This document shows, piece after piece, positions 11,809-22,519 of a DNA stretch of 64,000 nt; the first letter of the stretch is position 1, and the number at the start of each line of letters is the position of its first letter. A model generated the notes under the pieces. That model searched no databases. It saw only the letters and a list, made by a program, of their open reading frames with translations, and was not told the origin of the DNA. The stretch is from Paragonimus westermani (taxonomy: Eukaryota; Platyhelminthes; Trematoda; Plagiorchiida; Troglotrematidae), in the NCBI GenBank assembly GCA_008508345.1, contig QNGE01001253.1:116088-180087 (forward strand), given 5' to 3'. The position numbers were made by a program, and so were the translations under genes.

Positions 11809-12761
11809 CTACAAAATGTACGAAATATCTTGATTTAGTGGATTAACAGGATTTAAGCAATTATATAGGAACTTCATAGTCGACCTCCTGTTCGGGTAGA
11901 AATGTTATTTCATGGTATAGTTGCCAAACCGTAGTGAAGCTCTATGATTGTTCACGAAAATCGCTTGAGGAGGTGCAATGGGACACAAACTTCTCTGTAT
12001 TAAATAGTACGTTTGATGAGGTACATTTAAGTAGAGCGATCAGCATATGAAATTACAGGCACCAGAAAACAAAGATGGATCTCTAATCAGGTTTATTTAA
12101 GTTGATTTCCATGAAATGCATGATCTTGTTGAATTTATAGTTTAGTAGAGGTGAACGAGCGAAATTCATGATCCATTAGAAGACACGTAATTAACGGGCT
12201 TACGTAGCGTAAGCGAAAATATTAGCTGCCATTTCGACGCACACACTCTATAAGATTTACGTGGATTATATCCACTCGGTTATACACACACGTACACAAC
12301 AAACGAAGGATGATATGTTAGAACGAATAAATATTTGTCATACTGTTTCGACTATTACCAACGAATTTGAAAAAAAGAACTCCACATCATAACCTTTTAT
12401 CTCTTTGTCATTCTCGGGGGTGACTTACCATTGAAAGTTCTGCGTTTCACAAACCACTCCAGTATGGCTTGTATTTTTATTTACGAAGTTATGTGAAAGT
12501 TGTACCAGTAAGCGAGTATTAATCCAGACAGATTTCACATGCTCACCGGGTTGCTTAGCTGGTGTAATTTGAACGTTCAAAAATGTTATAAGAAACTTGG
12601 TACCAGATACGGTCCAGCATTGGACACAGTGATCAAGAAACGGCATTAAAAGAAAACTATTTGGAAGAAGATCTACCAGGACCATCTTCCGATGGTAAAA
12701 CGACTGTTCGGCTTGCCATAGAAAGTCTTGTCTTATCGATCAGAGGAACTGTTGTGGTCAT
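11809..12761 (-). CDS. Possible short three-exon host gene, unrecognised
   Basis: On the minus strand an ATG at 12,761 opens 28 codons to a CCTG|GTAGAT donor (exon to 12,677). After a 118-bp intron ending ATTACACCAG, a second open segment (12,558-12,429) runs 43 codons in matching phase to CAATG|GTAAGTCA, a near-ideal donor. A third piece (11,887-11,809), after TTTCTACCCGAACAG, continues in phase to a TAG. The protein would be about 98 residues. No signal peptide or domain is recognised. The first two exons are the better supported. The whole chain could be coincidence. Confidence 0.2.
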
Positions 12762-14269
12762 TGATCAAACTAGTTAGCTAAAGTTACTTTCAATCCAAGG
12801 AAAACAACCTGCTAGCCTCCAGTCACGTTGTGTTTATCAATTTCGATGATTGAAACGAATTTCAAACCTACGTCAACTTTGAGTCTAAGTTTGGGAACAT
12901 TTGCTAGAGTGGACTTAAAGTGTAATTACGTATTTTGGTAAATTCCTTCTGGTTTCAGCCAAACCTCCAACCTCATCATTTTCCAGACAAGTTGGCTACA
13001 GTGCATTGGATACTAACGGGCGGTTCCTGCTTCTCACTGATACCTTTGTGATTAGCAGTTTCCAATCAAAATTTTCCGTATACATTCATCTACAAGCCAG
13101 AGACTTCCATGACCCCTTAGATTAGTCCGTGACCAACCACCCCATTTACTTTATGTCGTTGTTGCTTCTTGTTTCCACCATATCAATCCTGTGTGCACAT
13201 TGCAGATTGTTATAATTTGGCAAGTAATTCTAACCTTCGTCGGTTTTCGTCTCCACACAGTTATGCTCAAACCGGATTCTATCAGGGATAGATAAATCAT
13301 GGCACTCCACATGAAGTGGTGTAAACAAGCACTAGTTTCATTTTGAATGGAAAGTTTGAAAGTTGTATAATCAGTTCCCTTAATATTTTCATGCTTAATG
13401 GCGCTTAAAACAAATCTACGCTTATGAACATTCTCACGGGTGTACACCGAACCGCCTGTCAAGCAATCACGACTGTGTAATCAAGATGGCTGGAATGGAT
13501 TGCTTCTATTTTCCACCCTCTAGATATCCCTCCCCCAAGGTGAGCCAGTTCAAATGCGTTTTAAGGTCAATTCACTAACCTCAGTGTGTCTTACTTCAAA
13601 CTGCTCGGAAAAGCCCACCAAAGAATTTCCCATCGCTACCCTTGATTTTAACACCAATCGGTGATCAGTAGATGTCTCTCCAGTATTGACGAAGGAAGCT
13701 ACCGCCTTTAAAATCCACAATATGATGTGCTGGCATATTAATACAAAATTCATTAGGACTTTTAATCGGCCAGCCATTTGCAGGTATTATGGTCCATTTG
13801 GGAATTTTGCGTTTTTTTCATTAACCTCATTTTAACTGTTCATTTCTGATCAGGTACATTTCCCACATCTAAACCGGAAAACTGTCGATGGCACACTTAT
13901 GTTAATTCTAATACAACGCAGCCCAAATGGTGTATGGAGACTGTCTTTAGTGTCACATGACCACTCTACGTTCGGCATCACTTCACTAGGAAGATTCATT
14001 TTTTCTGCAGAGGTATTGCAATGAAGAGTTACAACCTGCCGTCTCCAATTTGTGTAATGTTTTCCTGATCTTTTTGTGATAGGCAACACACCTGTTGCTG
14101 CCTCTTGATGATTACAGTGGAAGACCTTTATCTGCCTAGCATTTAGTGGTATTATGACAAGGACAAATTGAGTCACTTGATAGGTTCATTAGGCTGTCGA
14201 TATTATCATTCTAGCAGCTGACTAAATGGACTTTCAAAATTAACTCCGGATTTTAAGTGCCAATGGTCA

Positions 14270-14291
14270 AAACACGTGCACCCACGTGTTT
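14270..14291. repeat. Perfect inverted repeat carrying two CACGTG boxes
   Basis: The arms AAACACGTG and CACGTGTTT are exactly complementary, 9 bp each, and separated by the 4-base loop CACC. Each arm contains the palindrome CACGTG, the E-box bound by many bHLH factors. Whether it is a binding site or a chance hairpin cannot be told from sequence alone. Confidence 0.6.
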
Positions 14292-14511
14292 CTTACTCTA
14301 GCGAATTGCACGCGCCTAGGACAAAAATCTCATTTTAGAAACCAAACAAAATCTTCAGGAGTACCTGCATTAGGAAAGCTGAGGAAGAAGCGTATTACAG
14401 GATCCCCATGACTTTAGTTTTTGAAAGGAAAAGACTCATGCCAACCCACAGATTCTGTCGGTCGTTCACGCGACTATCCTGTTAGGCCTACCCTTATGAC
14501 TACACGCACGA

Positions 14512-14560
14512 AAACGTTTTAAAACGTTTCGCCGGCATTTCGATTGTTTGTAAACAGATG
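14512..14560 (-). other. 18-bp palindrome with hammerhead-like GAAACG context
   Basis: Positions 14,512-14,529 form a perfect palindrome (AAACGTTTTAAAACGTTT). On the minus strand it is preceded by CGAAATGCCGGCGAAACG. The GAAACG block followed by a self-complementary arm resembles the GAAA core plus stem III of hammerhead ribozymes, but the CTGANGA core block is only faintly present (TCGAAATG). It looks like a decayed version of the motif at 16.25-16.30 kb. Confidence 0.3.
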
Positions 14561-15214
14561 AGGGTGCCTAATTAGAACACTGAGCAGGTTGTAGCGTTGG
14601 ATACTTTGTTTGGGTTGATTTGAACGTTATCGATTCTCGCATGACAAACATATGCAATATCGGATAGTAGAAACGAGAAGCATCATTTAAGCGGACCATC
14701 TACTGCCAGGTTTAGCAATATGTACATCACAGACTTCAACAAAACATGACATTATAGATCAGCGTTTTTGTTCGCCATTTACATTCTAACGATATTCAGA
14801 CATAAGATTTCTAAAAAAATGAGACATTAGACTCGAGTTCTGCTTCGGGTAGAGCTCATCGGTGGTTCACTTTCATTCATGAACGGCGACCACTCCTTGT
14901 ATGATAACCTTTTTAATCACTGTGCCACTTAACTCTCATTATATACGACTGAAAGAGCAAGCGTAAAAGCACAACCATCTTTGTTTTTTAGTGGTGTTGA
15001 AACTGCTCTGGGGTCAGTAATCAGAACAGTGTTCAACAGGTTAAATTATGCACTTGATCGCAACATTAGAAGGAATCTTAGTCGTGGAGTTGTCAAGTGG
15101 TGTTAACAAGACGGTTGCGATATCGCCTTGAGGCGACTGGGCAATTCTGTGATTATTCGTAAGCAAGTATGACTGTGCATTTGCGTACCATAGTTTAGTT
15201 TCGCCTACTGTGAG

Positions 15215-15420
15215 GTCATTAGCATAGTGGTTGGTACGGTTTTATCACGAAAGTGAGACCGGAGTCCTGGTCCCGGTTGTGGTAGAGTTATGAACTACTG
15301 ACGAACTCTAACAAGAATACAATTTGAGTCTGGCTCTTCTTCTGAAAGGAGTTGACTGGAAGAGACAGAAATCTATACTGTGCAGTTATGACTCTTAGAC
15401 ATACTTGATTAACATCATGG
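15215..15420 (+). repeat. SINE-like family A, copy 3
   Basis: On the plus strand it reads ATAGTGGTTGGTACGG (A-box region, 15,224-15,239), GGAGTCCTGGTCCCG (B-box region, 15,261-15,275), TATGAACTACTGACGAACTC and GTTGACTGGAAGAGACAG. This is the order seen in the minus-strand copies at 6.2, 10.9 and 41.3 kb. It is the only near-complete plus-strand copy. The 3' end is unclear. Confidence 0.5.
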
Positions 15421-15479
15421 TACCGCGACTTCTCAACATCGTAGTTCTGCTTGTGCCTCTTAAGTTTTCGGTACAACAT

Positions 15480-16240
15480 TGATTTGGTGATTCGTTTGTG
15501 TGTGTTCATGTTACTGAGACTGACTGTATATCCGCACAATTTCAGTTTTGTCTATGTCTGTCAAACAGAGTGATTCGGCTTTCTGGATTCTAACCCCTTG
15601 TGACACTTTGTTATGTTACTTATCCCAGCTGAGTTGCATTTGCGTCAGTGGCTGATTTTGTACCTCTCACTTAGCATCCTATTTACTGTCTTCATCTAAC
15701 CTGTGTGGTTACGCTGTTGTTTATCTTCCTGGCTTAAATCTATGCAAGCAGGTGATTTCAGTAACTACCAATCAAGGGAAGAAAGGCAATTCTACTTATA
15801 GACATGCCGCTTATCTTGGCTCATTTGTCACTAGTAATTTACAGAATGTTAAATTAACCACACGATAGTGGCTCCGCAGTGGACAGTTGCTCGTTTGTGA
15901 GCCATCCACAAATGCGGTTGATTGATTTCATCCCACATGAAAAAAGCATTACAATTTCATTCTATCATCTTATATCCTTCGTGACTGTGACAATATTGTT
16001 CTGTGATTAGCTGGCCAGTTTATCTGTTTATGACAGCTTATCATTCTAACACCTAATAACGCTCAGTGGGTCCCAGTCCCCGACGTATACAATACTGATG
16101 AGAACGAAAAGGGTCGATATAGTTGTGACTAATTCGCCGGCGGGCACTAGTACCAACCACTTGCAACTGCTTTCTGATAGTTGGGAACAGTGGTGTTGTT
16201 GTTTGTAGGTCGGGTTGATGGTTTTGTTGTTGATATGTTC
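15480..16240. other. Stretch without a recognised gene
   Basis: Only short frames are seen. A minus-strand frame of 80 codons at 16,295-16,053 overlaps the hammerhead-like motif and is probably not a gene. Confidence 0.3.
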
Positions 16241-16245
16241 GCCTA

Positions 16246-16304
16246 GCTTGGCATTTACGTTGCAAACGTTTCATCACCAGGCGAAGTGACATCATCAGTG
16301 CGTA
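16246..16304 (-). ncRNA. Hammerhead-ribozyme-like motif, probably decayed
   Basis: On the minus strand the order is GCA, the core CTGATGA, a 19-base segment with a 4-5 bp stem (TCAC...GTGA), then the core GAA. A perfect 5-bp hairpin follows (ACGTT, loop TGC, AACGT), giving the required A-T closing pair, and then A at the expected cleavage position (triplet GTA). Stem III and both conserved core blocks are intact. Stem II is offset by unpaired bases, and stem I has only 3 clear pairs after a 2-base bulge. Hammerheads are known in retroelements, including Penelope-like elements and schistosome SINEs, but no such element is recognisable next to this copy. Activity is doubtful. Confidence 0.4.
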
Positions 16305-16309
16305 AGTGT

Positions 16310-18600
16310 TTTGGCGTATATTTTGTAACTGCTTCTTTTCGTTTCCTCTAGGGTAGCGGTGGAAGCTTGCTTGTTAACTGACTGACCCCACCCGGCTAAC
16401 AATTGCAATTACGAGAAAAGAAAGTGTAACAACTACAGAAATTGGACTAGATTTTACTGTTAGATAATTGATGACTGGCGTTTCCCTGACACTTTAACAA
16501 AACGTTTGACAAACCGGCCTTTAAAGCAATTCATTACAAAAATTTCCAATTACTTGCCACCCCATGTCGTACCCCTTGGTTTACGCTAGGCACAGAGTAA
16601 AAGATTGAGACTACGATTAGTGCATTGCAAGTCTTCTATGATGACATATGTACGCAAGGTTCCTTTGGCTTCGAACACGGACTCTTCCAAATACCGTGCG
16701 CCTAGATCAGGCGAACAGGTATTCATTCGTAAATATCTAAAACAAAATCCTACATATTCAGAGACAACAGTGAGTAAAGTGAGTAAAGTGAGGATGACCA
16801 TGTTTTTTTTCGTTATTCATTGCGTTGACCCACCTACGGCGCTGCTTTCATTATTTTCACGTAAACCATCCTGATAAGATCTTTGCATACCTCAATATCG
16901 CTTTTTTGCAAATGTTTTTCAGTTTGAGGTGCCTTAAAGAGTCTTCATGGACTTGATTAACGTCTTTAGTGGGAACCACGTTAATTGGATAATGTTGATA
17001 CAATGAGGCAGGTAGTATGTGAGTACACAAACCTTGCAATCAAGCTGGAATAGAAAGCATCGAAGTGCGCATTAGCGTAAATCCTGGATTAACGTTGGGA
17101 CTCGAATGTTGTGTTCTTTTCCTACTATCTACTCTACCATGAACACAACGGCTACTAAACGAATTTACCTGGTCCAGTGGATTCGCCCAGATATTTCACT
17201 GTACATTCTGTCATAACCAGATTGAACAGCTGCAAGAGACAAGAGCACAAGTGCCAGCGGCGTTGTCAAAACAGCGGGATGTCAGGGGCTACGTGCGGTT
17301 GATATTCTACATTCTGGGCACATGGACAACCAAAGTTGTTGGCCGCAGTTGGCAGGCAAATCCTAAATGCGCTGCCGTGCTTAATCACATCTCTAGCTCA
17401 GACACATCCAACTGTGGTACGGCCTGACTGAGTAATCAATTTCATTAGCCGTCTGTTACTCCATTAAACAAAAATAGCACAGGTTTGTCAGTATCCGAAA
17501 GAGTACTTACCGCAAAATGAATGAGTGTCAATTCGTCAACATGAGTAGATTAACCCTTTACTTAATAATCTACGCCGACATCCGATTAAATGAAAATAAT
17601 TTTTTATTCTGACCAGAAGTGTACTGAGAAAACAATATGACGGTTTCCGAATTTCACATACTGATAATAAACTCGACAAAACACATTATAAATCACGCCG
17701 GTCCAATGTGTGATCATAGCTAAGCCAGTCTACTGAACTCAGTTCTCATTAGAATGAGGACGACACCACATCAGAACTGAAAGAGACGAGTTAGTCTATC
17801 ATGGGGAGCATCTTCGAATTAATTTAATTAGTAGATCAACTTTTAAAGCGTGTAGCTAAAGAGTAAGGCGTAGATGAAAACGAAGCCAGTGAAATACCTC
17901 AATTTTTCGGTGGTCAATTTTGTTGACTGGGCCATAGGCGACCCTAAGTGTATTAGTTGACACTCATTCCAGTATTGGATCTTGTGTCAATACAGTTCAT
18001 CACTGAAGTAATATATTATAACCGTCTTGAATTTATCATAATATGGGGGTGATTGTCGCGATGAATTTTGTCTGGTCAGCGCCGCAAAATTTTTTTCGAA
18101 AATGGACAACAAAATTTCATTTATAAATACGTCTTGTTCTAAAGCTTTTTTCCACCTTGGCACACGAAAATTTGGTTTCTGAAAAGTTAATTATCAAACT
18201 GTTCGGTTATACTGTTTGTGAGTTTGTAAGTTGTTGTAATTTAATTTTAATAACTAAATCGTGGTTGATGGACTTAAAGCGTATCAGCCTTTAGTTTGAT
18301 GATCTTGACGAACATGTTATGACGTCGTCAGCACTTGTTAGCCCGATGAAATATCAGCCACTTTTGGACGTTGATTATCAGTTAGCATCCCAATTATGCC
18401 AGTTTGTTCGGAATTACTTCATGTCCAGTCTCGGTTTTTTTTTCACTGCTCTCTGTGATCGAAGTTGGTGCACTCGGTGTCCGGGCAAATAGTTAAGTTA
18501 GCTCATAGCCACTGAGCGCGTCCCTTGGTTGTGGATTGGAGAATGGCTTTCCACATGAAGACTAAATGCGAAATAAGCGGCGTTCTACCCGCTAGTAAGC
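16310..18600. other. Stretch without a recognised gene
   Basis: AT-rich, with a short tandem GTGAGTAAA repeat (about 16,772-16,795). No frame resembles a known protein. Confidence 0.4.
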
Positions 18601-18734
18601 AGTCACAGACAATGAGCGGTAGTACTACTAGGGCATTGGAAATTCACAGTTGGCAGACGATTATCCCTTGAAATTTCACACAAGCCCTGTGATTGCATAA
18701 CGACATCGAGTATGTTACTTCGCCTCAGACGGGT

Positions 18735-18796
18735 TTCAGGCGCCTCAGGGGCAGCGCCTGAGTTCCCGGTCAGCATGTCGTTTGTCTGACATGCTG
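18735..18796. repeat. Two adjacent perfect hairpins upstream of the RTE element
   Basis: Hairpin 1 has arms CAGGCGC (18,737-18,743) and GCGCCTG (18,754-18,760), extendable by one A-T and one G-T pair, with a 10-base loop. Hairpin 2 has arms CAGCATGTC (18,771-18,779) and GACATGCTG (18,788-18,796), 9 bp with an 8-base loop. They sit 10 bases apart in a locally GC-richer stretch about 0.8 kb before the first recognisable RTE codons. They may belong to that element's 5' untranslated region or be unrelated. Confidence 0.6.
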
Positions 18797-19599
18797 TTGT
18801 ATGACGTACTGACAACTCCAGTCTACACCAACCATGGACAATCTCTGAGGAAGGAATCACCTCTGTGATCACCGGCTTCATCAGGTACACAAGGTGTATC
18901 GGTTATCTTCAATAGCTGAACTTCATTCGAAAGATGTACGAACCAAGTCAGTCACGGCTCTCAGCAACAACAGGCATGCGTCTCAACAACCCTGTCGACC
19001 TTGGATTCACTGCCTGGAGAGATCTATTACATTAGATTCGCCTTCGTTAGTGGATCCTCGAACTGTTGTGCTGCATTTGTTGCCATCTCCTTCAGGATGC
19101 ACTGAACATTCTGGATGGATGAACTCTGTCTGGGGGGAGTATAAGCCGAACCACTACTGTTCACCGCCCCTAATGAACTACGAACGTCGCGTCTTCTCTC
19201 CATGTCTTGTGAGCTAGGTTTCTTTCGAATCAAAGGCTCTTGACCGGATCTATACCACCACCTCCTTTTTTCGACCTGCGCAATCGGGCAGCAGACTGCC
19301 TCTACCATTATGAACTCAGACCAACATTAAATTAGAATTTTTTCATACCTTTTTGTCACTCGTCGAGGTGTCAAAATTCGGCTCTGCTATAATGTCCCAT
19401 TCTACCGCACCAGCCCATCTTATTTTGTTTACCCCTCTTTTATCATACAACCCTTCACCTGATGACCCCCACCCCATTTTTCTCGCGCATTTCGGGGACT
19501 CATCTCATTTGCCGCCCGCGGTGGAAATTACTGCCAGAATGATAGCGTGACCAGCACCAAGGTGCTGCTTTTACCTGACGATCGCCAACCCCAATGATC

Positions 19600-20430
19600 C
19601 CTTGAACAGCATTTAAACTTGCCACCATTAACATTCTAACACTTGTACAGATAGGCCACCAGGCAGCCCTCGACCGTATTTTGGGGATCTTCGACATCGA
19701 TGTCTGCTGTCTAGCCGAAACGTGGTTTCACGATTCAAGCTCAGTGCTACATCTTCCATCTCCATATGCCGCTTCATTATGCGGGTAGAACGTATGGTTG
19801 CCTGGGGACCATGCAGCTTACGTCACTGGATAAACCAGTGTTGAAATTGCCCCAAACGCATATGTAGAGAAGTTACTACTTGACTGGATTCCTGTCAGCA
19901 GTCGCTCTTGTGAGGTCAGACTCAAAGATATGGCTGAAGTATTCGGAGGTGTCTATCCCAAACGTTTCCTGTCTGTTGTTGCGGCATAATTCTCCACAAA
20001 ATATAGACCAGACATAATCAAATGTTAGTTTTATCACCAGCTTATTAACTTTCTATGCACCGCGCGACGCACGGATATTGTAGTACTGGCTGAAAACTGG
20101 AAAACTCATATACAGAGACTAATTGCTGATAGGTGTGACTTAACTGGTTCACAATTTTAGGGCACTTGTCGAACAGACAACAGTGAATGTTTCTCACAGC
20201 TCCATGCTGATAACTGTGCGTTTCTGGTAAGCATTAATTTTTGCCGTTTCAGGCGTCAATGTGCTACTTGGCGGCCTCCGTCGTCGAGTAGATCGTGAAC
20301 AGAGGTTGACTACATGGCCTTCAATTGCTTGTCTGTTTCCAAGATTGCAGGTAAATTTGGAGCACCTACGTGGATTCCGATCACGCATCGTTATATGCCA
20401 GGTTGGTTTTGCGTTATGATGGGAGACCAC
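19600..20430 (+). pseudogene. RTE endonuclease (APE-type) domain, broken
   Basis: In RTE elements this domain nicks target DNA to prime reverse transcription. Recognisable blocks in order are an N-terminal block with the catalytic Glu in CCLAETW (about 19,706-19,726), then LLDWIPVSSRSCEVRLKD, then TDIVVLAENW (about 20,080), where the usual GDxNA motif is lost. RTDNSECFSQLHADN and RQCATWRPPSS follow, with DSDHASL (about 20,371-20,391) keeping the SDH motif. Blocks lie in different frames separated by stops, so it is a pseudogene. Confidence 0.75.
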
Positions 20431-21215
20431 TTCGTCGCCAACCAAAAGTTAATGTATCTAAACGAGCAAGTCCGCAGATGCTTCACGCTTATCATTGTGC
20501 GCTTGCCTGTAGATTAGGTCCTATTCCATCAGACAATATTAAATCACGTTGAGCACATAAACGGCATGCGAGGCATAGGTGCGACACCGCATCATGTGGT
20601 ACTACTACAAGTTCAGCTGCCAATCACTAGGTCTCTATGCGATCACAGAAGTTTCTCGACGCTTGACGGAATACTCCATCAAGCATTGAGTACAACTCCA
20701 CTAGCAAGGCTACTCGCTTGCAGCTCGCAAAGCATCTGCATGAAGATCGCAAGGCATAGTGAACACAACGCGCTACCGACATGGAACAAGTCACTGCTAA
20801 CGAGAACTATAGGAAGCTTTCCCATCTCGTCCGAACAAGTGGTAACACGAAGCCAGATGTGAGCGAAACCAATGGTGAGCCTATTCATAAACTGTAACGA
20901 CACTTAGGACGCCAGGCTGAGCACTTCCAACAGCAGTTCAACTGACCACTCGCAAAATTGACTACACCCTCGGGCTCTGATTGTGCCCATTGGTTTGTTG
21001 AAGTTTCTCTGCACTCGCAAACAAAAGTCTCCGTCGAGATCAAGTTGCTGAAACGTCACAAGACATCCGGCTCACACGAAATCTCCCCAAACCTCTTTGC
21101 AGGTGGACGCCCAGCCTTGGTTGTAGAGCTGACCGTCCCGTTCCAGAAATTGTGGATCACTGGGGTTGTTCCAAATGGCTAGGGCTCGGCTAACATCGTC
21201 CCCACTGAGTCAAAT

Positions 21216-22076
21216 TTGCCCGTAGCCATTATACTTCGTAGAATAGGCGAAACGCGCGACAAACATATTTGCGAGAGACAAGTTGGGTGTCGCCCTGTTC
21301 GCGGCTCTATTGGTCACATCTTCACATTTCGCCCGATATTTGAATTCCGCCATTCATATAGAAGACCAACAGTTGCCGTCTTTTTGAACATTGGAGGGGA
21401 TTTCGATTCCGTTGACAGAGTTACACTCTGGGACTGTCTATCAAGGAAGGGTGTGCCTGTGAAGTATGTAAACATGTTGAAAGCAATTTACTACCAGAAC
21501 TCAGACAGGGTTAGAGATTATTGCGGCATATCGCCGGCCATCAACACTTCAAATGAGGTGCGACAAGGTTGTCCAGCCTACCCTTTCCTGTGCAGCTTTG
21601 CAGTAGAGGAGATGCTACACTGTACCCCGATAGAATGCGGATATAGTCGTGTGGATTTGCTCCCAGATACTCGAATTCGAGACACAGGTTATGCAGATGA
21701 TATCGCCCTAATCCGTGAAGACTCGCAGGAAATACGGAACATCATCTTACACACATCAGAGACCTCCGTTCGTCAGTCTCGTATGGCCTCTGCACATACA
21801 AGGTGCAAGATGTTGTTGCAATATTCGCGGGACCCCGTGCCCACTATCACCCTTGGTGTTGAACAGTTGCAAGTAATCGAGAAGTTTATGTATCTTCGGT
21901 TTTGTATCGGCGCTCGTGAAATGTCTGACTGGATCACAAATCGCATAGTAAAAGCTCCGATGGTGTTTGCCAACATATGCCATCTGTGGCGTCCGCATGC
22001 CCCCAGTCTTTTTGTGAAAAGCAGAGTGTATAATGTCACCGTAAGTACAATCCTGTTGTATGGTTTCCAAACCTGA
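21216..22076 (+). pseudogene. RTE reverse transcriptase core
   Basis: A single uninterrupted frame of 286 codons holds the polymerase core. FDSVDR at residues 63-68 is motif A (catalytic Asp), VRQGCP at 115-120 is motif B and GYADDIAL at 158-165 is motif C with both Asp residues intact. VEKFMYLxFCI and VKSRVYNVTVSTILLYG, typical of the thumb in trematode RTEs, follow. It synthesises cDNA at the target site in intact elements. The frame has no proper protein start: upstream polymerase sequence (20,958-21,182, ending VVPNG) is cut off by a TAG and shift, and the tail continues after a stop. It is the best-preserved coding stretch in the window. Confidence 0.8.
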
Positions 22077-22079
22077 TCC

Positions 22080-22510
22080 ATTCACATGAAGCATGTTCAC
22101 AGAGTATCCGTCATCGACCATCCGTGACTTCGAGGCAATAGCGTTGATTGGTGAGAGCACCGTGTCAGCAACTACGGAGTTCACCGACGTGTCCTCGGAA
22201 CGGTTAAACTCTGTCGACCATTAAGTCTACCGATCTCGTCTCACACGCTTGCTTGGCTTGGCCACATCTTACGACTGTCAACTCACCGCCTTTGACATCG
22301 CGTCTTGTTTGCGGATGGTGGGTAAAGCTGGAGGTGGCAGCCCGGTGAATACTGATTGACTTGGGTGTGGGGAACGAAGGCACTCACTGCGAAGTACACT
22401 TCAATAGGCGCTTCCGGCTGCGGTCCAAAGGACCTTGAAACATTTGGTTGATCACACTGTCTGATATGGCGGACAACAGACGTTAACGGCGCTCGTGTTG
22501 AGTCTCTATG
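22080..22510 (+). pseudogene. RTE C-terminal tail, broken
   Basis: After the stop at 22,076 the matching text continues: HVHRVSVIDH, EHRVSNYGVHRRVLG, SHTLAWLGHILRLSTHRL, then LTWVWGTKALTAKY and GCGPKDLE. This is the standard C-terminal extension of trematode RTE polyproteins, including the cysteine-poor RWLGHVLRM-type block. Several stops interrupt it. Confidence 0.7.
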
Positions 22511-22519
22511 CGCATCGTT

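Larger units (their letters stand above)
12762..15200. other. Stretch with several open minus-strand segments and palindromes
   Basis: Minus-strand frames of 103, 75 and 108 codons (13,462-13,151; 13,777-13,550; 14,176-13,850) cluster here. Splice-like sites such as TTTGAA|GTAAGA at about 13,595 are present, but the phases do not join cleanly and no domain is recognised. The stretch also holds a CACGTG inverted pair (14,270-14,291) and an 18-bp palindrome (14,512-14,529), listed separately. Confidence 0.3.
19590..22510 (+). mobile_element. RTE-type (SR2-like) non-LTR retrotransposon, near-complete but decayed
   Basis: Reading through frameshifts gives the whole RTE layout. An apurinic endonuclease-like domain lies at about 19,600-20,430, a linker follows, reverse transcriptase spans about 20,950-22,076, and a C-terminal tail runs to about 22,500. 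The wording matches trematode RTE proteins throughout: DIDVCCLAETWFHDSS at the endonuclease start, RQCATWRPPSS and DSDHASL at its end, VRQGCP and GYADD in the polymerase, and HRVSNYGVHRRVLG and LAWLGHILRLSTHRL in the tail. Numerous stops and shifts make it inactive as a whole. The 5' limit is unclear; GC-richer sequence from about 18.5 kb may be its untranslated region. No poly-A or target duplication was identified. Confidence 0.85.

Noticed and set aside
16095..16125. Plus-strand CTGATGAG...CGAAAAG as a hammerhead
   Set aside because: Stem II would be a single pair (GAAC) and no stem III or stem I with a cleavage triplet could be drawn.
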